Part shown: positions 39,222 to 49,792 of the stretch, piece after piece
Layout: each line of letters begins with the position of its first letter
Numbering within the stretch: the stretch's first letter is position 1
From: Citrobacter youngae ATCC 29220
Lineage (GTDB): Bacteria; Pseudomonadota; Gammaproteobacteria; Enterobacterales; Enterobacteriaceae
Direction of reading: 5' to 3'
Assembly (NCBI RefSeq): GCF_000155975.1
Contig: NZ_GG730299.1
Location: 1,088,734 to 1,152,733, forward strand
DNA length: 64,000 nucleotides
Made by a program: the position numbers and the translations under genes
Notes under the pieces: model-generated
Databases searched by the model: none
Told to the model about the DNA's origin: nothing
The model's input: the letters and a program-made list of their open reading frames with translations, nothing else

Positions 39222-40229
39222 ATGAGCGGAATCGACTTTGTCGTTTTGTGGGTTGACTCAAGTGATTCAGCCTGGCAGGCCAGTTTTTCCCAACATAAAG
39301 CCGCGAGTTGCCATGATGCGGGAGCTATGCACCCGGCACGGTTCAGGGATATGGGGATCTTTAATTATTGGTTCAGATGTGTCGAAAAATATGCGCCCTG
39401 GGTCAGAAAAATACACTTGGTTACATGTGGACAAATTCCTGCATGGCTTAATGTGAATCATAAAAAGTTAAATATCGTTTTTCATGAGCAGTTCATCGAA
39501 AGTAAGTATCTGCCGACCTTCAACTCAAATGCAATAGAGCTTAACATTCATAAGATAAATGATTTGAGCGACAAGTTTGTGTTGTTTAATGATGATATGT
39601 TCATCACGGCACCTCTGAGCGAAGACTTTTACTTTGATCACGAAAAACCTAATGACTTCCTGATTCTAAAGAGAAATCCTCCCACTAACAAAGATAATCT
39701 CATCATGGGATCATCAGATTTTCTCAATATTAGCATTTTAAACAGCCACTTTAGCAAGCGCGAAATGATGCGGGAAAATAAGCGTAAATATTTCAATATG
39801 TGTTATAAACGACGCGTGCTGAAAAACTTCACTAGTCGAAAAGAAAAATTTTTCGAAGGATTCTATAGTCGACATATTCCACAGCCATTTTTGAAAAGCA
39901 CGTTCAATGAAGTATGGCAGGCGGAAGAAAAGCTGTTGAGGGAAACGATCGGTAAGAAATTTCGTGAGCCTTTATGCTTAACACAATACTTATTCCGTTA
40001 CTGGCAGCTGGCGAACGGCACGTTTAACCCGCAAAATCCTCTAAAGAGAGGGAAGTATTTTAATTTGTCGCCGAAAAGTATAAATGATGCCATCAAAACG
40101 CTAACCGATGGGACTCCTCAGGTTTGTTTTAATGATACAGAAATACTTAATGATTTTGATTCTGTTACCAATACGTTGCGAACAGCGTTTGAGAAAAAGT
40201 TTAATGAGAAGTCAGCGTTTGAGCTTTAA
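39222..40229 (+). CDS. Stealth-family sugar-phosphate transferase
   Basis: 335 residues from ATG 39222, with GGAA 7 bases upstream. Stealth conserved regions: CR1 IDFVVLWVDSSD; CR2 RFRDMGIFNYWFRCVEKYAP, KIHLVTCGQIPAWLN, YLPTFNSNAIE and FVLFNDDMFI; CR3/CR4-like parts follow. Stealth proteins are hexose-1-phosphoryl transferases in capsule and exopolysaccharide synthesis. The AT-rich composition and lack of any neighbouring polysaccharide genes are unusual and suggest transfer; the acceptor is unknown. Flanked by cioA (divergent) and ydcR. Confidence 0.85.
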   Translation: MSGIDFVVLWVDSSDSAWQASFSQHKAASCHDAGAMHPARFRDMGIFNYWFRCVEKYAPWVRKIHLVTCGQIPAWLNVNHKKLNIVFHEQFIESKYLPTFNSNAIELNIHKINDLSDKFVLFNDDMFITAPLSEDFYFDHEKPNDFLILKRNPPTNKDNLIMGSSDFLNISILNSHFSKREMMRENKRKYFNMCYKRRVLKNFTSRKEKFFEGFYSRHIPQPFLKSTFNEVWQAEEKLLRETIGKKFREPLCLTQYLFRYWQLANGTFNPQNPLKRGKYFNLSPKSINDAIKTLTDGTPQVCFNDTEILNDFDSVTNTLRTAFEKKFNEKSAFEL

Positions 40230-40373
40230 GGCGATCGCTGTACACCTTCCAGTAAAAAGCTAACCGTTATGAAATCCGATTAAATCCTGTTCATAACAGT
40301 TATCAAAAATGTATTGTTTATGTAAACTGATATACACAGTGGTTGTCGCCGACATCGGCTATCAGGACGGAAA

Positions 40374-41783
40374 ATGAAAAAGTACCAGCGACTGGCAGAG
40401 CAAATTCGCGATCAAATCGCGTCTGGCGTATGGCAGCCAGGCGATCGCCTGCCTTCCTTGCGTGAGCAGGTGGTCAGCAGCGGGATGAGTTTTATGACCG
40501 TTGGTCATGCATACCAGTTGCTGGAAAGTCAGGGGCGGATTATTGCCCGGCCACAGTCGGGTTACTATGTTGCCGCGCGTCCTGAACGCGAGCTGGCGCC
40601 GCCGCCAGAGCAGGTGATGCGCGACGAAGCGGTGGATATCAACACCTACATCTTTGATATGCTACAGGCCAGCCGGGATGCGTCGGTACTGCCATTTGCC
40701 TCCGCGTTTCCTGACCCGCATCTTTTTCCCCTCCAGCAGTTGAACCGTTCGCTGGCGCAGGTGAGTAAAACCGCCACCGCCATGAGCGTGATTGAAAACC
40801 TGCCGCCGGGAAATGCCGAACTGCGCCATGCCATCGCCCGTCGCTATGCCCAGCAGGGAATGACCATTTCACCTGACGAAATTGTGATCACCGCCGGTGC
40901 GCTTGAGGCGCTCAACCTGAGCCTGCAGGCCGTCACTGAGCCAGGCGACTGGGTGATTGTCGAAAACCCCTGTTTTTATGGCGCGCTGCAGGCCTTGGAG
41001 CGATTACGCCTGAAGGCGCTTTCGATTGCCACCGACGTAAAAGAGGGGATCGATCTGGCCGCGCTGGAGCAGGCGTTGCAGGAGTACCCGGTAAAAGCCT
41101 GCTGGTTAATGACCAACAGCCAGAATCCGCTGGGTTTTACGCTAACGGCGGAGAAAAAGGCGCATCTGGTCGCCTTACTGGAGAAGTACCATGTGATGCT
41201 GATTGAAGATGATGTTTACAGCGAACTGTACTTTGGTCGGGAAAAACCACTCCCCGCCAAAGCCTGGGATCGCAGCGATAGCGTTCTGCATTGTTCATCT
41301 TTTTCAAAATGCCTGGTGCCAGGATTTCGCATTGGCTGGGTGGCGGCAGGAAAGCATGCCCGGCGCATTCAGCGACTTCAGTTAATGAGTACCTTGTCCA
41401 CCAGTTCTCCTATGCAGCTTGCACTCGTGGATTACCTGTCAACCCGACGCTATGACGCGCATCTGCGTCGTTTACGCCGTCAACTTGCGGAACGCAAACA
41501 GCAGGCCTGGCAAACGCTACTGCGCCATCTTCCGGCGGAGGTCAAAATTCACCACAACGACAGTGGTTATTTTCTGTGGCTCGAACTGCCGGAACCGCTG
41601 GATGCCGGTACGCTGAGTGCGCAAGCGCTGGCGCACCATATCAGCATTGCGCCGGGGAAAATGTTTTCGACGTCGGGAAGCTGGACGCGTTTCTTTCGCT
41701 TTAATACCGCATGGCACTGGGGTGAACGTGAAGAACTGGCGGTGAAACAGCTTGGAAAATTAATTCGCGAGATGATGAAATAA
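40374..41783 (+). CDS. ydcR: YdcR, MocR-type PLP-dependent regulator
   Basis: 469 residues. N-terminal GntR winged helix (WQPGDRLPSLREQVVSSGMS), linker, then a fold-type I aminotransferase domain; the PLP lysine lies in SSFSKCLVPGFRIGWV. MocR proteins sense PLP adducts and control vitamin or amine metabolism. It lies directly upstream of ydcSTUV-patD as in E. coli and is a plausible regulator of that operon, though this is not shown. Confidence 0.95.
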   Translation: MKKYQRLAEQIRDQIASGVWQPGDRLPSLREQVVSSGMSFMTVGHAYQLLESQGRIIARPQSGYYVAARPERELAPPPEQVMRDEAVDINTYIFDMLQASRDASVLPFASAFPDPHLFPLQQLNRSLAQVSKTATAMSVIENLPPGNAELRHAIARRYAQQGMTISPDEIVITAGALEALNLSLQAVTEPGDWVIVENPCFYGALQALERLRLKALSIATDVKEGIDLAALEQALQEYPVKACWLMTNSQNPLGFTLTAEKKAHLVALLEKYHVMLIEDDVYSELYFGREKPLPAKAWDRSDSVLHCSSFSKCLVPGFRIGWVAAGKHARRIQRLQLMSTLSTSSPMQLALVDYLSTRRYDAHLRRLRRQLAERKQQAWQTLLRHLPAEVKIHHNDSGYFLWLELPEPLDAGTLSAQALAHHISIAPGKMFSTSGSWTRFFRFNTAWHWGEREELAVKQLGKLIREMMK

Positions 41784-41788
41784 AATAC

Positions 41789-41821
41789 AACACGCTATTC
41801 AATATAAAAGAATAGCGTGTT
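41789..41821 (+). terminator. Rho-independent terminator after ydcR
   Basis: 12-bp stem AACACGCTATTC / GAATAGCGTGTT with an A/T loop followed by TCTTATTTTC. It separates ydcR from the ydcS operon. Confidence 0.82.
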
Positions 41822-42112
41822 CTTATTTTCGAAATAGAGAATACCCAACCACGATGTTATTTATATCGGGTGCTACCATACAAAAAATCAATAGTTCTTA
41901 CTATTGCCACCTTCGCACCTAACTCCTTGTCTATACTCCAGAAGATTACAACCCCCGGTCAGAGTCAGTAGCGTAATGAGCGTTAGCTCACAACCTGATT
42001 AAATTTCCTTGCGCCAGCAGGAACGCTTACCACACCCCGACTATTTTTAGGAAAGGACATATATTTACGGCAGGGCTGCCGCTCAATATTTTTTAGACAG
42101 GAGTAAGATGTT
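41822..42112 (+). promoter_or_regulatory. ydcS upstream region with sigma-S-like promoter
   Basis: CTATACT at 41931-41937 in the context TGTCTATACTCCA fits the extended -10 preferred by RpoS, and ydcS in E. coli is known to be RpoS-dependent. If used, it leaves a leader of ~165 bases containing a small CGGCAG/CTGCCG hairpin at about 42068. No gene seen in this gap. Confidence 0.55.
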
Positions 42113-43258
42113 ATGAGCAAGCAATTTGCCCTCAGTAGCTTGTGTGCGCTCAGTATGACGCTGATGACGGCACAGGCAGCCGAACCCCCTGCATCATTAG
42201 ATAAACCGGAAGGCCGCCTGGATATTATTGCCTGGCCGGGTTATATCGAACGCGGTCAAACCGATAAACAATATGATTGGGTCTCGCAGTTTGAGAAAGA
42301 CACCGGCTGCGCGGTCAATGTTAAAACAGCGGCCACATCTGATGAGATGGTCAGCCTGATGGCCAAAGGCGGCTACGACCTGGTGACCGCCTCCGGCGAT
42401 GCCTCATTACGACTGATTATGGGAAAACGCGTCCAGCCGATTAATACCGCGCTGATCCCTAACTGGAAAACTATCGATCCGCGCGTGGTGAAAGGCGAGT
42501 GGTTTAACGTTGGCGGAAAAGTATACGGCACGCCGTACCAGTGGGGGCCCAACCTGCTGATGTATAACACCAAGATCTTCCCAACGCCGCCGGATAGCTG
42601 GAACGTGGTGTTTGTTGAACAAAAACTTGAGGATGGAAAAAGCAATAAAGGACGCGTGCAGGCCTACGATGGCCCGATCTATATTGCCGACGCCGCGTTA
42701 TTCGTTAAAGCCACCCAGCCGCAGCTGGGCATTACCGATCCCTATCAGCTCACCGAAAAACAGTATCAGGCGGTTATCAAAGTCCTGAGCGATCAGCACG
42801 CGTTAATCCATCGCTATTGGCACGATACCACCGTGCAAATGAGCGACTTCAAAAACGAAGGCGTGGTGGCGTCCAGCGCCTGGCCTTATCAGGCTAACGC
42901 CCTGAAAGCGGAAGGCCAGCCTATTGCCACGGTCTTCCCAAAAGAAGGCGTTACCGGATGGGCTGACACCACCATGCTGCACAGTGAAGCGAAACACCCG
43001 GTTTGCGCTTACAAATGGATGAACTGGTCATTAACCCCGAAAGTACAGGGCGACGTAGCGGCCTGGTTTGGTTCTCTGCCGGTGGTGCCGGAAGGGTGTA
43101 AAGCCAGCCCATTGCTGGGTGAGAAAGGCTGTGAAACCAACGGTTATAGCTATTTCGACAAAATTGCCTTCTGGAAAACGCCAATTGCGGAAGGGGGTAA
43201 ATTCGTTCCTTACAGTCGCTGGACGCAGGATTACATCGCCATTATGGGCGGTCGTTAA
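42113..43258 (+). CDS. ydcS: YdcS, ABC transporter substrate-binding protein
   Basis: 381 residues. Signal peptide ending ALSMTLMTAQA before AEP; spermidine/putrescine-type (PotD-like) periplasmic binding protein, ILIAWPGYIERG-like start (LDIIAWPGYIERGQTDKQ). In E. coli YdcS is predicted to bind putrescine and is also reported to make polyhydroxybutyrate. First gene of ydcSTUV-patD; 16 bases to ydcT. Confidence 0.95.
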   Translation: MSKQFALSSLCALSMTLMTAQAAEPPASLDKPEGRLDIIAWPGYIERGQTDKQYDWVSQFEKDTGCAVNVKTAATSDEMVSLMAKGGYDLVTASGDASLRLIMGKRVQPINTALIPNWKTIDPRVVKGEWFNVGGKVYGTPYQWGPNLLMYNTKIFPTPPDSWNVVFVEQKLEDGKSNKGRVQAYDGPIYIADAALFVKATQPQLGITDPYQLTEKQYQAVIKVLSDQHALIHRYWHDTTVQMSDFKNEGVVASSAWPYQANALKAEGQPIATVFPKEGVTGWADTTMLHSEAKHPVCAYKWMNWSLTPKVQGDVAAWFGSLPVVPEGCKASPLLGEKGCETNGYSYFDKIAFWKTPIAEGGKFVPYSRWTQDYIAIMGGR

Positions 43259-43274
43259 TTCCGCTGGGGGTTTT

Positions 43275-44291
43275 ATGACGTACGCAGTGGAGTTTCATAA
43301 CGTCTCGCGTTTGTACGGGGATGTTCGCGCAGTTGATGGGGTGAGTATTGCGATTAACGACGGTGAGTTTTTCTCTATGCTGGGGCCATCCGGCTCCGGT
43401 AAGACCACCTGTCTGCGCCTGATCGCAGGGTTTGAGCAGCTTTCAGGCGGCGCAATCACCATTTTTGGGAAACAGGCCAGCGAATTGCCGCCCTGGGAAC
43501 GGGACGTTAATACGGTATTTCAGGACTATGCGTTATTCCCGCATATGTCGATCCTCGATAACGTCGCCTACGGGCTGATGGTCAAAGGGATTGATAAAAA
43601 ACAGCGCCACGCAAAAGCCCGTGAGGCGCTGGATAAGGTCGCGCTCGGTTTTGTTCATGAGCGCAAACCGTCACAGCTTTCCGGCGGACAGCGCCAGCGC
43701 GTGGCGATTGCCCGGGCGCTGGTCAATGAACCGCGCGTTCTGCTATTGGATGAACCGCTCGGGGCGTTGGATCTTAAGCTGCGTGAACAGATGCAATTAG
43801 AGCTGAAGAAGTTACAGCAATCTCTGGGCATCACCTTCATTTTTGTCACCCACGACCAGGGCGAAGCGCTGTCGATGTCCGATCGTGTGGCGGTGTTTAA
43901 TAACGGTCGTATCGAACAGGTGGATTCTCCGCGTGAACTGTATATGCGTCCGCGGACGCCGTTTGTGGCGAGCTTCGTCGGGACGTCAAACGTCTTTGAT
44001 GCGACGATGTCGGCGAACGTTTGCGGCCTGCAGGGGATGTTCTCCCTGCGCCCGGAGCATATTCGCTTGAATGATGCCGGAGGAGACGTCCAGGCCCGGG
44101 GGGTTATCCAGGCGGTGCAGTACCAGGGCGCCGCGACGCGGTTTGAGCTGAAACTTGCCGGTGGTGAAAAACTACTGGTTAGCCAGGCGAACCTGACGGG
44201 AGAAATGCTGCCGTCAACGCTGTCGCCGGGTCAGCAGGTGATGGCATCGTGGTCACGCGACGTGATGGTACCGCTGGTTGAGGAGAGGTGA
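43275..44291 (+). CDS. ydcT: YdcT, ABC transporter ATPase
   Basis: 338 residues from ATG 43275 (the open frame from 43068 covers ydcS). Walker A GPSGSGKTT, signature LSGGQRQRVAIARAL, Walker B LLLDEPLGALD, switch His in FVTHDQGEAL, and a TOBE-like C-terminal region, as in PotA. Powers putrescine-type uptake. The stop abuts the ydcU start. Confidence 0.96.
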   Translation: MTYAVEFHNVSRLYGDVRAVDGVSIAINDGEFFSMLGPSGSGKTTCLRLIAGFEQLSGGAITIFGKQASELPPWERDVNTVFQDYALFPHMSILDNVAYGLMVKGIDKKQRHAKAREALDKVALGFVHERKPSQLSGGQRQRVAIARALVNEPRVLLLDEPLGALDLKLREQMQLELKKLQQSLGITFIFVTHDQGEALSMSDRVAVFNNGRIEQVDSPRELYMRPRTPFVASFVGTSNVFDATMSANVCGLQGMFSLRPEHIRLNDAGGDVQARGVIQAVQYQGAATRFELKLAGGEKLLVSQANLTGEMLPSTLSPGQQVMASWSRDVMVPLVEER

Positions 44292-45236
44292 ATGGCTATG
44301 AACGTTTTACATTCGCCACCGCAACCGACAAGTCTGAACAAGATCTCCGGTTTCTTCTGGCGTAATCCGGGGCTGGGGCTGTTTTTACTGCTCCTCGGGC
44401 CGCTGATGTGGTTTGGCATTGTCTACTTTGGCTCATTGCTGACGCTGTTGTGGCAAGGTTTTTATACCTTTGACGATTTCACCATGTCGGTCACGCCGGA
44501 CCTGACGCTGGCGAATCTGCAGGCGCTGTTTAATCCCGCCAACTACGACATCATTTTGCGTACCCTGACGATGGCGGTAGCGGTCACCATTGCCAGCGCG
44601 ATTCTGGCGTTTCCGATGGCGTGGTATATGGCGCGTTATACCAGCGGCAAAATGAAAGCCTTTTTTTATATTGCCGTAATGTTGCCAATGTGGGCCAGCT
44701 ATATCGTTAAAGCCTACGCGTGGACGTTGCTGTTGGCGAAAGACGGCGTGGCGCAGTGGTTTTTAACCCATCTTGGGCTGGAGCCGCTGCTGATCTCCTT
44801 CCTGACATTACCAGCAGTCGGCGGCAATACGCTGTCGACCTCAGGGTTAGGGCGCTTTCTGGTGTTCGTCTACATCTGGCTGCCGTTTATGATCCTGCCG
44901 GTACAGGCCGCGCTGGAGAGGCTTCCGCCGTCACTGTTACAGGCCTCCGCTGATTTGGGCGCGCGTCCGCGTCAAACCTTCCGCTATGTGGTCCTTCCGC
45001 TGGCGATACCCGGTATTGCGGCGGGTTCGATCTTTACCTTCTCTCTGACGTTGGGCGACTTTATCGTGCCGCAGCTGGTGGGGCCGCCGGGGTATTTCAT
45101 CGGCAACATGGTGTATTCACAGCAAGGGGCGATCGGCAACATGCCGATGGCGGCGGCATTCACGTTGGTGCCGATTGTGTTAATCGCACTGTATCTGGCG
45201 TTCGTGAAGCGTCTGGGAGCTTTCGATGCACTCTGA
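44292..45236 (+). CDS. ydcU: YdcU, ABC transporter permease
   Basis: 314 residues, six hydrophobic helices, binding-protein-dependent permease (PotB-like). The EAA-type loop [20 protein letters not shown] contacts the ATPase. E. coli YdcU is 313 residues. The 3' end overlaps ydcV by 11 bases, showing coupling. Confidence 0.95.
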   Translation: MAMNVLHSPPQPTSLNKISGFFWRNPGLGLFLLLLGPLMWFGIVYFGSLLTLLWQGFYTFDDFTMSVTPDLTLANLQALFNPANYDIILRTLTMAVAVTIASAILAFPMAWYMARYTSGKMKAFFYIAVMLPMWASYIVKAYAWTLLLAKDGVAQWFLTHLGLEPLLISFLTLPAVGGNTLSTSGLGRFLVFVYIWLPFMILPVQAALERLPPSLLQASADLGARPRQTFRYVVLPLAIPGIAAGSIFTFSLTLGDFIVPQLVGPPGYFIGNMVYSQQGAIGNMPMAAAFTLVPIVLIALYLAFVKRLGAFDAL

Positions 45237-46032
45237 ACGCGCACCCTGGTTACTCAAACTGGCGGCATGGGGCGGGGTTATTTTCCTGCACTTTCCCATC
45301 CTCATTATCGCCACCTATGCTTTTAATACGGAGGAGGCGGCATTTAGTTTTCCACCGCAGGGGTTAACGCTGAAGTGGTTTAGCGTTGCGGCGCAGCGTA
45401 GCGATATTCTGGAATCGGTGACGTTGTCACTTAAAATCGCGGCGTTGTCGACGGCCATTGCTCTCGTTCTGGGGACGCTGGCTGCGGCCGCCCTGTGGCG
45501 CAGAGACTTTTTTGGTAAGAGCGCAATATCGCTGTTGCTGCTGTTGCCAATCGCGCTGCCGGGCATTATCACCGGCCTGGCGCTATTGACGGCGTTTAAA
45601 ACCATCAACCTGGAACCGGGTTTTCTCACGATAGTGGTGGGCCATGCGACGTTTTGTGTGGTGGTGGTGTTTAACAACGTCGTGGCGCGTTTTCGCCGTA
45701 CCTCATGGAGTCTGGTTGAAGCGTCTATGGATCTTGGCGCCAACGGCTGGCAAACCTTTCGTTACGTGGTGCTGCCCAATCTGGCGTCGGCGCTGCTGGC
45801 GGGAGGAATGCTGGCGTTTGCGTTGTCGTTTGATGAAATCATCGTGACAACATTCACCGCCGGACATGAAAGAACGTTGCCTTTGTGGCTGCTCAATCAA
45901 CTGGGGCGTCCACGAGATGTACCTGTCACCAACGTTGTGGCATTGCTGGTAATGCTGGTGACAACACTGCCAATTTTAGGGGCCTGGTGGCTAACGCGTG
46001 ACGGCGACACTCTCGCCGGAAACGGTAAATAA
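45226..46032 (+). CDS. ydcV: YdcV, ABC transporter permease
   Basis: 268 residues, six hydrophobic helices, PotC-like permease. The EAA loop is [20 protein letters not shown]. The C-terminus is slightly longer than in E. coli. Starts inside the end of ydcU. Confidence 0.95.
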   Translation: MHSERAPWLLKLAAWGGVIFLHFPILIIATYAFNTEEAAFSFPPQGLTLKWFSVAAQRSDILESVTLSLKIAALSTAIALVLGTLAAAALWRRDFFGKSAISLLLLLPIALPGIITGLALLTAFKTINLEPGFLTIVVGHATFCVVVVFNNVVARFRRTSWSLVEASMDLGANGWQTFRYVVLPNLASALLAGGMLAFALSFDEIIVTTFTAGHERTLPLWLLNQLGRPRDVPVTNVVALLVMLVTTLPILGAWWLTRDGDTLAGNGK

Positions 46033-46053
46033 ACGACGATATGGGAAATTGCT

Positions 46054-47481
46054 ATGCAACATCAATTACTGATTAACGGCGAGCTGGTCAACGGTGAAGG
46101 TGAAAAGCAGCCAGTCTATAACCCTGCCACTGGTGAACTGATTCTGGAGATTGCCGAAGCGTCAGCCGCGCAGGTTGATGCCGCGGTACGTGCCGCCGAC
46201 AGCGCATTTGCCACATGGGGGCAAACCACGCCGAAAGTTCGCTCCGAGCTGCTGCTGAAACTGGCGGATGCTATCGCGGATAACGCGCAAACCTTCGCTG
46301 AACTGGAGTCGCTCAACTGCGGTAAACCGCTGCACTGTGTGCTCAACGATGAAATTCCGGCCATCGTCGACGTTTTCCGCTTCTTTGCCGGGGCGGCTCG
46401 TACCCTGCAAGGACAGGCGGCCGGTGAATATCTGGAAGGGCATACGTCAATGATTCGCCGGGATCCGCTGGGCGTGGTCGCCTCCATTGCGCCGTGGAAC
46501 TACCCGCTGATGATGGCGGCGTGGAAACTGGCTCCGGCGCTGGCGGCGGGCAACTGCGTGGTGATTAAACCGTCAGAAATCACCCCGCTGACGGCGCTTA
46601 AACTGGCTGAATTTGCCAAAGATATTTATCCGGCTGGCGTGGTCAACGTGCTGTTTGGCCGCGGTAAAACGGTGGGCGATCCGCTGACCGGCCATGAAAA
46701 AGTCCGCATGGTTTCATTGACCGGCTCTATTGCCACCGGCGAACATATTATCCAGCATACTGCACCTTCGATTAAGCGCACCCACATGGAGCTGGGCGGC
46801 AAAGCCCCGGTCATCATTTTCGATGATGCCGATCTGGATGCGGTGGTGAGCGGCGTGCGAACCTTTGGTTATTACAACGCCGGACAAGACTGTACCGCCG
46901 CTTGTCGAATCTATGCTCAGAAAGGCATCTATGACGCGCTGGTTGAAAAACTTGGCGCCGCGGTTGCCAGCCTGAAAATTGGCGCACCGAATGATGAATC
47001 GACGGAGCTGGGACCGGTCAGCTCATTAGCACATCTTGAGCGCGTGGCAAAGGCCGTCGATGAGGCGAAAGCGCTGGGGCATATCAACGTTATCACCGGC
47101 GGTAAAAAAGTGGACGGCGCAGGCTACTATTTTGCGCCAACGCTGCTGGCCGGGGCGAAGCAGGACGATGCCATCGTGCAGCGGGAAGTGTTCGGGCCGG
47201 TGGTCAGCGTGACCGTATTTGATGATGAAGATCAGGTGCTGGCGTGGGCGAATGATTCGAAATACGGATTGGCATCTTCCGTCTGGACCCGGGACGTTGG
47301 TCGGGCGCATCGGTTCAGCGCTCGCCTGCAATACGGTTGCACCTGGGTCAATACCCACTTTACGCTGGTCAGCGAGATGCCGCACGGCGGGCAAAAACAA
47401 TCCGGTTACGGCAAAGATATGTCGGTATACGGGTTGGAAGATTACACGGTTATTCGCCATGTCATGATCAAACATGAGTAA
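46054..47481 (+). CDS. patD: PatD (YdcW), 4-aminobutanal dehydrogenase
   Basis: 475 residues, NAD-dependent aldehyde dehydrogenase. Motifs: [29 protein letters not shown] (Glu) and [13 protein letters not shown] (catalytic Cys). It oxidises 4-aminobutyraldehyde, made from putrescine by PatA, to GABA. The link to ydcSTUV suggests uptake and oxidation of putrescine in one operon. Terminator at 47621. Confidence 0.96.
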   Translation: MQHQLLINGELVNGEGEKQPVYNPATGELILEIAEASAAQVDAAVRAADSAFATWGQTTPKVRSELLLKLADAIADNAQTFAELESLNCGKPLHCVLNDEIPAIVDVFRFFAGAARTLQGQAAGEYLEGHTSMIRRDPLGVVASIAPWNYPLMMAAWKLAPALAAGNCVVIKPSEITPLTALKLAEFAKDIYPAGVVNVLFGRGKTVGDPLTGHEKVRMVSLTGSIATGEHIIQHTAPSIKRTHMELGGKAPVIIFDDADLDAVVSGVRTFGYYNAGQDCTAACRIYAQKGIYDALVEKLGAAVASLKIGAPNDESTELGPVSSLAHLERVAKAVDEAKALGHINVITGGKKVDGAGYYFAPTLLAGAKQDDAIVQREVFGPVVSVTVFDDEDQVLAWANDSKYGLASSVWTRDVGRAHRFSARLQYGCTWVNTHFTLVSEMPHGGQKQSGYGKDMSVYGLEDYTVIRHVMIKHE

Positions 47482-47620
47482 TATCATCCGCGCGAATAGC
47501 AAAAGAGGCACAGATAGCTAAATATCGGTAAACATGTCTCTATACTATGCGCGCCACTGGCCTCGTCGCCATCGGACGGCGGTAAGTTGGAAATATCCGC
47601 GAGGTCAGGCTAATTAGCAT

Positions 47621-47657
47621 AACGAAGCCCCGACGCCAGGTTGGGGCTTCGTTTATT
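47621..47657. terminator. Strong terminator after patD
   Basis: 11-bp perfect stem AACGAAGCCCC / GGGGCTTCGTT with an 11-base loop, tail GTTTATTTT. It lies between convergent patD and the MFS gene and may serve both. Confidence 0.85.
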
Positions 47658-47668
47658 TTAGCGAGTCT

Positions 47669-48793
47669 TCAGCGGCGCAGGCTGAAAAGCCAGGCGAGTA
47701 GCGCGCACCCCGTCAGCACCAGCCCCAGTTGTTGCACTATGCCAGCGATCCCCAGCATCATTCCCAGTAACAGGTAATAGCTTAATCCGAACAACGCCCC
47801 GGCGGCCCCGGCCTGTTCACGATAGCGACGCAGCGCCTGGCTCAATACATTGGGGATCGCGATACCATAGGCCAGTACCACCCCAAACACCGGTATCAGG
47901 ATCCATGCGGTATGCTGTAGCCTCCACGCCGCCAGCCCTGACAACATAGCCAGCACACAGGCATAACGTACTAGCTGCTCTGCCATGAGACCTGTCGTTA
48001 ACAACCTCCGGTTCAGCAGGCTACCCGACAGCGAAGCAAACGCAAGCAACGCTCCCGTCCAGCCAAAGGCTCTGGCGCTCCATCCCAATTGCCCGAAAAG
48101 AAACGGCGCCAGGCTGTAATAGCTAAACAGCATGGTGTTTAACAGGGCAATCAGCATGGCGTTTTTCCATAGCTCACCGTCCCGCGCCATGCGGGGGAAA
48201 AGTACCGCCATTCGCGGGGGGATCGTATTCTCCGGCCTTGTTTCCGGCAAAAGGGTTACTGCCAGTATGAGCAGCAATATCGCCAGTAAAACAAGGGCAA
48301 CGAATACGCCAATATGACCATACAGACTTGCCAGCCAGCCTCCGCTTAGCAGGCCGAAAACCGGACTCAGCGCCAGAGCTGCCCCCATCACGGAAAAGAC
48401 GCGGGATAACGCGGTTGATTCATAGCTGTCTCTTAGCATGGTCTGTACCACCACCGACCCGGCAGCCGCCCCGATGGCGGATACCATCCGCGCCAGCAGC
48501 AATACGCTGAAATCGGTGGCGACAACGGCGATACCACAACCTGTCCCGTAGCAGAACAGTCCCGCTATCATCGCCCGCCGTCGTCCGATACCGTCGCTCA
48601 GCCAGCCCCACAGCGCCACACCGACGGCAAAGGCGACAAAATAGACCGAAAGCGTTTGGGCCGCGCGCTCACTGCTTATGTGAAAAGAGGTCGCGATACC
48701 CGGCAAAGCAGGGCTGTAAATGGTTTCCACCAGCTGCGGGAACATAATCAGCAGCGTGAGCAGCCACAACGGCGGACGACGTCGGGTATTCAT
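47669..48793 (-). CDS. Bcr/CflA-type MFS drug exporter
   Basis: 374 residues from ATG 48793 with GGAT upstream; further start codons to 48880 are less likely. Twelve hydrophobic helices. MFS motif A GWLSDGIGRRRAMIAG between helices 2 and 3 and the antiporter motif C-like stretch ALALSPVFGLLSGGWLA. Likely a proton-driven exporter of drugs or metabolites. Not present here in K-12; divergent from the AraC gene at 48892, which probably controls it. Confidence 0.87.
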   Translation of the reverse strand: MNTRRRPPLWLLTLLIMFPQLVETIYSPALPGIATSFHISSERAAQTLSVYFVAFAVGVALWGWLSDGIGRRRAMIAGLFCYGTGCGIAVVATDFSVLLLARMVSAIGAAAGSVVVQTMLRDSYESTALSRVFSVMGAALALSPVFGLLSGGWLASLYGHIGVFVALVLLAILLLILAVTLLPETRPENTIPPRMAVLFPRMARDGELWKNAMLIALLNTMLFSYYSLAPFLFGQLGWSARAFGWTGALLAFASLSGSLLNRRLLTTGLMAEQLVRYACVLAMLSGLAAWRLQHTAWILIPVFGVVLAYGIAIPNVLSQALRRYREQAGAAGALFGLSYYLLLGMMLGIAGIVQQLGLVLTGCALLAWLFSLRR

Positions 48794-48891
48794 AGCAATA
48801 TCCACAGAGACAGAAAACAGGCGGGCATTATTGCTGAAAGAGAAATGTCTCATTACCATTATCAGGACTTTAAATATCAAATATCGGACAG

Positions 48892-49656
48892 ATGATGAAA
48901 ATTGCTCCCGACGATGCGTTCAATGCAGACAGTTTTGATACACCGGTAATCGGGATTGCCGCCGATATGGGCGTACACGATTCAGGACGCCATAGCCACC
49001 TTCGTCATCAGCTCCTTTTTTCTGCGGCGGGAAGTATTACGATTGAGCTGGAGCAGGCCCAGTGTCTGCTGCCGCCACGCCGGGCGGTCTGGATCCCGGC
49101 AGGTACGGTTCATCGCGCCATTATGCGCGGCGTGATGGCCTATCGTTCTTTGTATTTTTCAACCTCGCTGCCGTTATCCAATCTGCCACTGCAGATCGTC
49201 GAGGTTAATCCTCTTTTTTTCGAAGTCATAGAACGCATGGCCTTCTGGTCATGGGATATGCCAGCCGCGCAGCAGGCCAGCCTTATTACCGTTTTTTGTG
49301 AAGAGATGCGGGCCGCGCGCAGTGAAAACTGGACATTGCAGTTCCCCTCCGACTCACGTCTGGACGTATGGCTTGAGGAATTGCGTATGGGCGCGTTGCC
49401 GCCGCGGCTGAATCAGCTGTCCCGACAGGTTGGGGCATGTGAGAGGACGATCGGTCGAATCTTTATCAGAGATACCGGGATGAATTATCAGAACTGGCGG
49501 CAGCAATTTAGACTGTTAAAAGCCATGGAAATGCTGGCTGATGGAAACCCTGTTAGCCTGGTGGCGCAACATCTGGAATTTGTCAGCGACAGCGCGTTTA
49601 TTGCCTTTTTCCGTCAGCATACCGGCACAACGCCGACCCGCTTTACCGGTAATTAA
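48892..49656 (+). CDS. AraC-family regulator, NimR-like layout
   Basis: 254 residues. N-terminal cupin with HSHLRHQLLFSAAGSITIEL and VWIPAGTVHRAIMRG; C-terminal AraC HTH pair (LNQLSRQVGACERTIGRIF; NPVSLVAQHLEFVSDSAFIA, FFRQHTGTTPTRF). The layout of a cupin-AraC regulator facing an MFS exporter resembles nimR-nimT of E. coli; the ligand cannot be told. A start at the next codon (48895) is equally possible. Confidence 0.85.
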   Translation: MMKIAPDDAFNADSFDTPVIGIAADMGVHDSGRHSHLRHQLLFSAAGSITIELEQAQCLLPPRRAVWIPAGTVHRAIMRGVMAYRSLYFSTSLPLSNLPLQIVEVNPLFFEVIERMAFWSWDMPAAQQASLITVFCEEMRAARSENWTLQFPSDSRLDVWLEELRMGALPPRLNQLSRQVGACERTIGRIFIRDTGMNYQNWRQQFRLLKAMEMLADGNPVSLVAQHLEFVSDSAFIAFFRQHTGTTPTRFTGN

Positions 49657-49735
49657 TGCCGCAGAAGGGTTAGGGTTTTTACATCCTAAGGATCATTTAC
49701 CTGCTGAAGGCAGAGTGGGAGGATCGTGTCCTAAT

Positions 49736-49759
49736 GGCAGAGAGAAGACCCTCTCTGCC
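49736..49759. terminator. Perfect hairpin upstream of yncL 3' end
   Basis: 9-bp stem GGCAGAGAG / CTCTCTGCC with AAGACC loop between the AraC regulator and yncL, in position to end both transcripts; neither side has a clear T run. Confidence 0.5.
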
Positions 49760-49792
49760 AGCAGACGCTGCAATTAATCAAGAAGTGTCACA

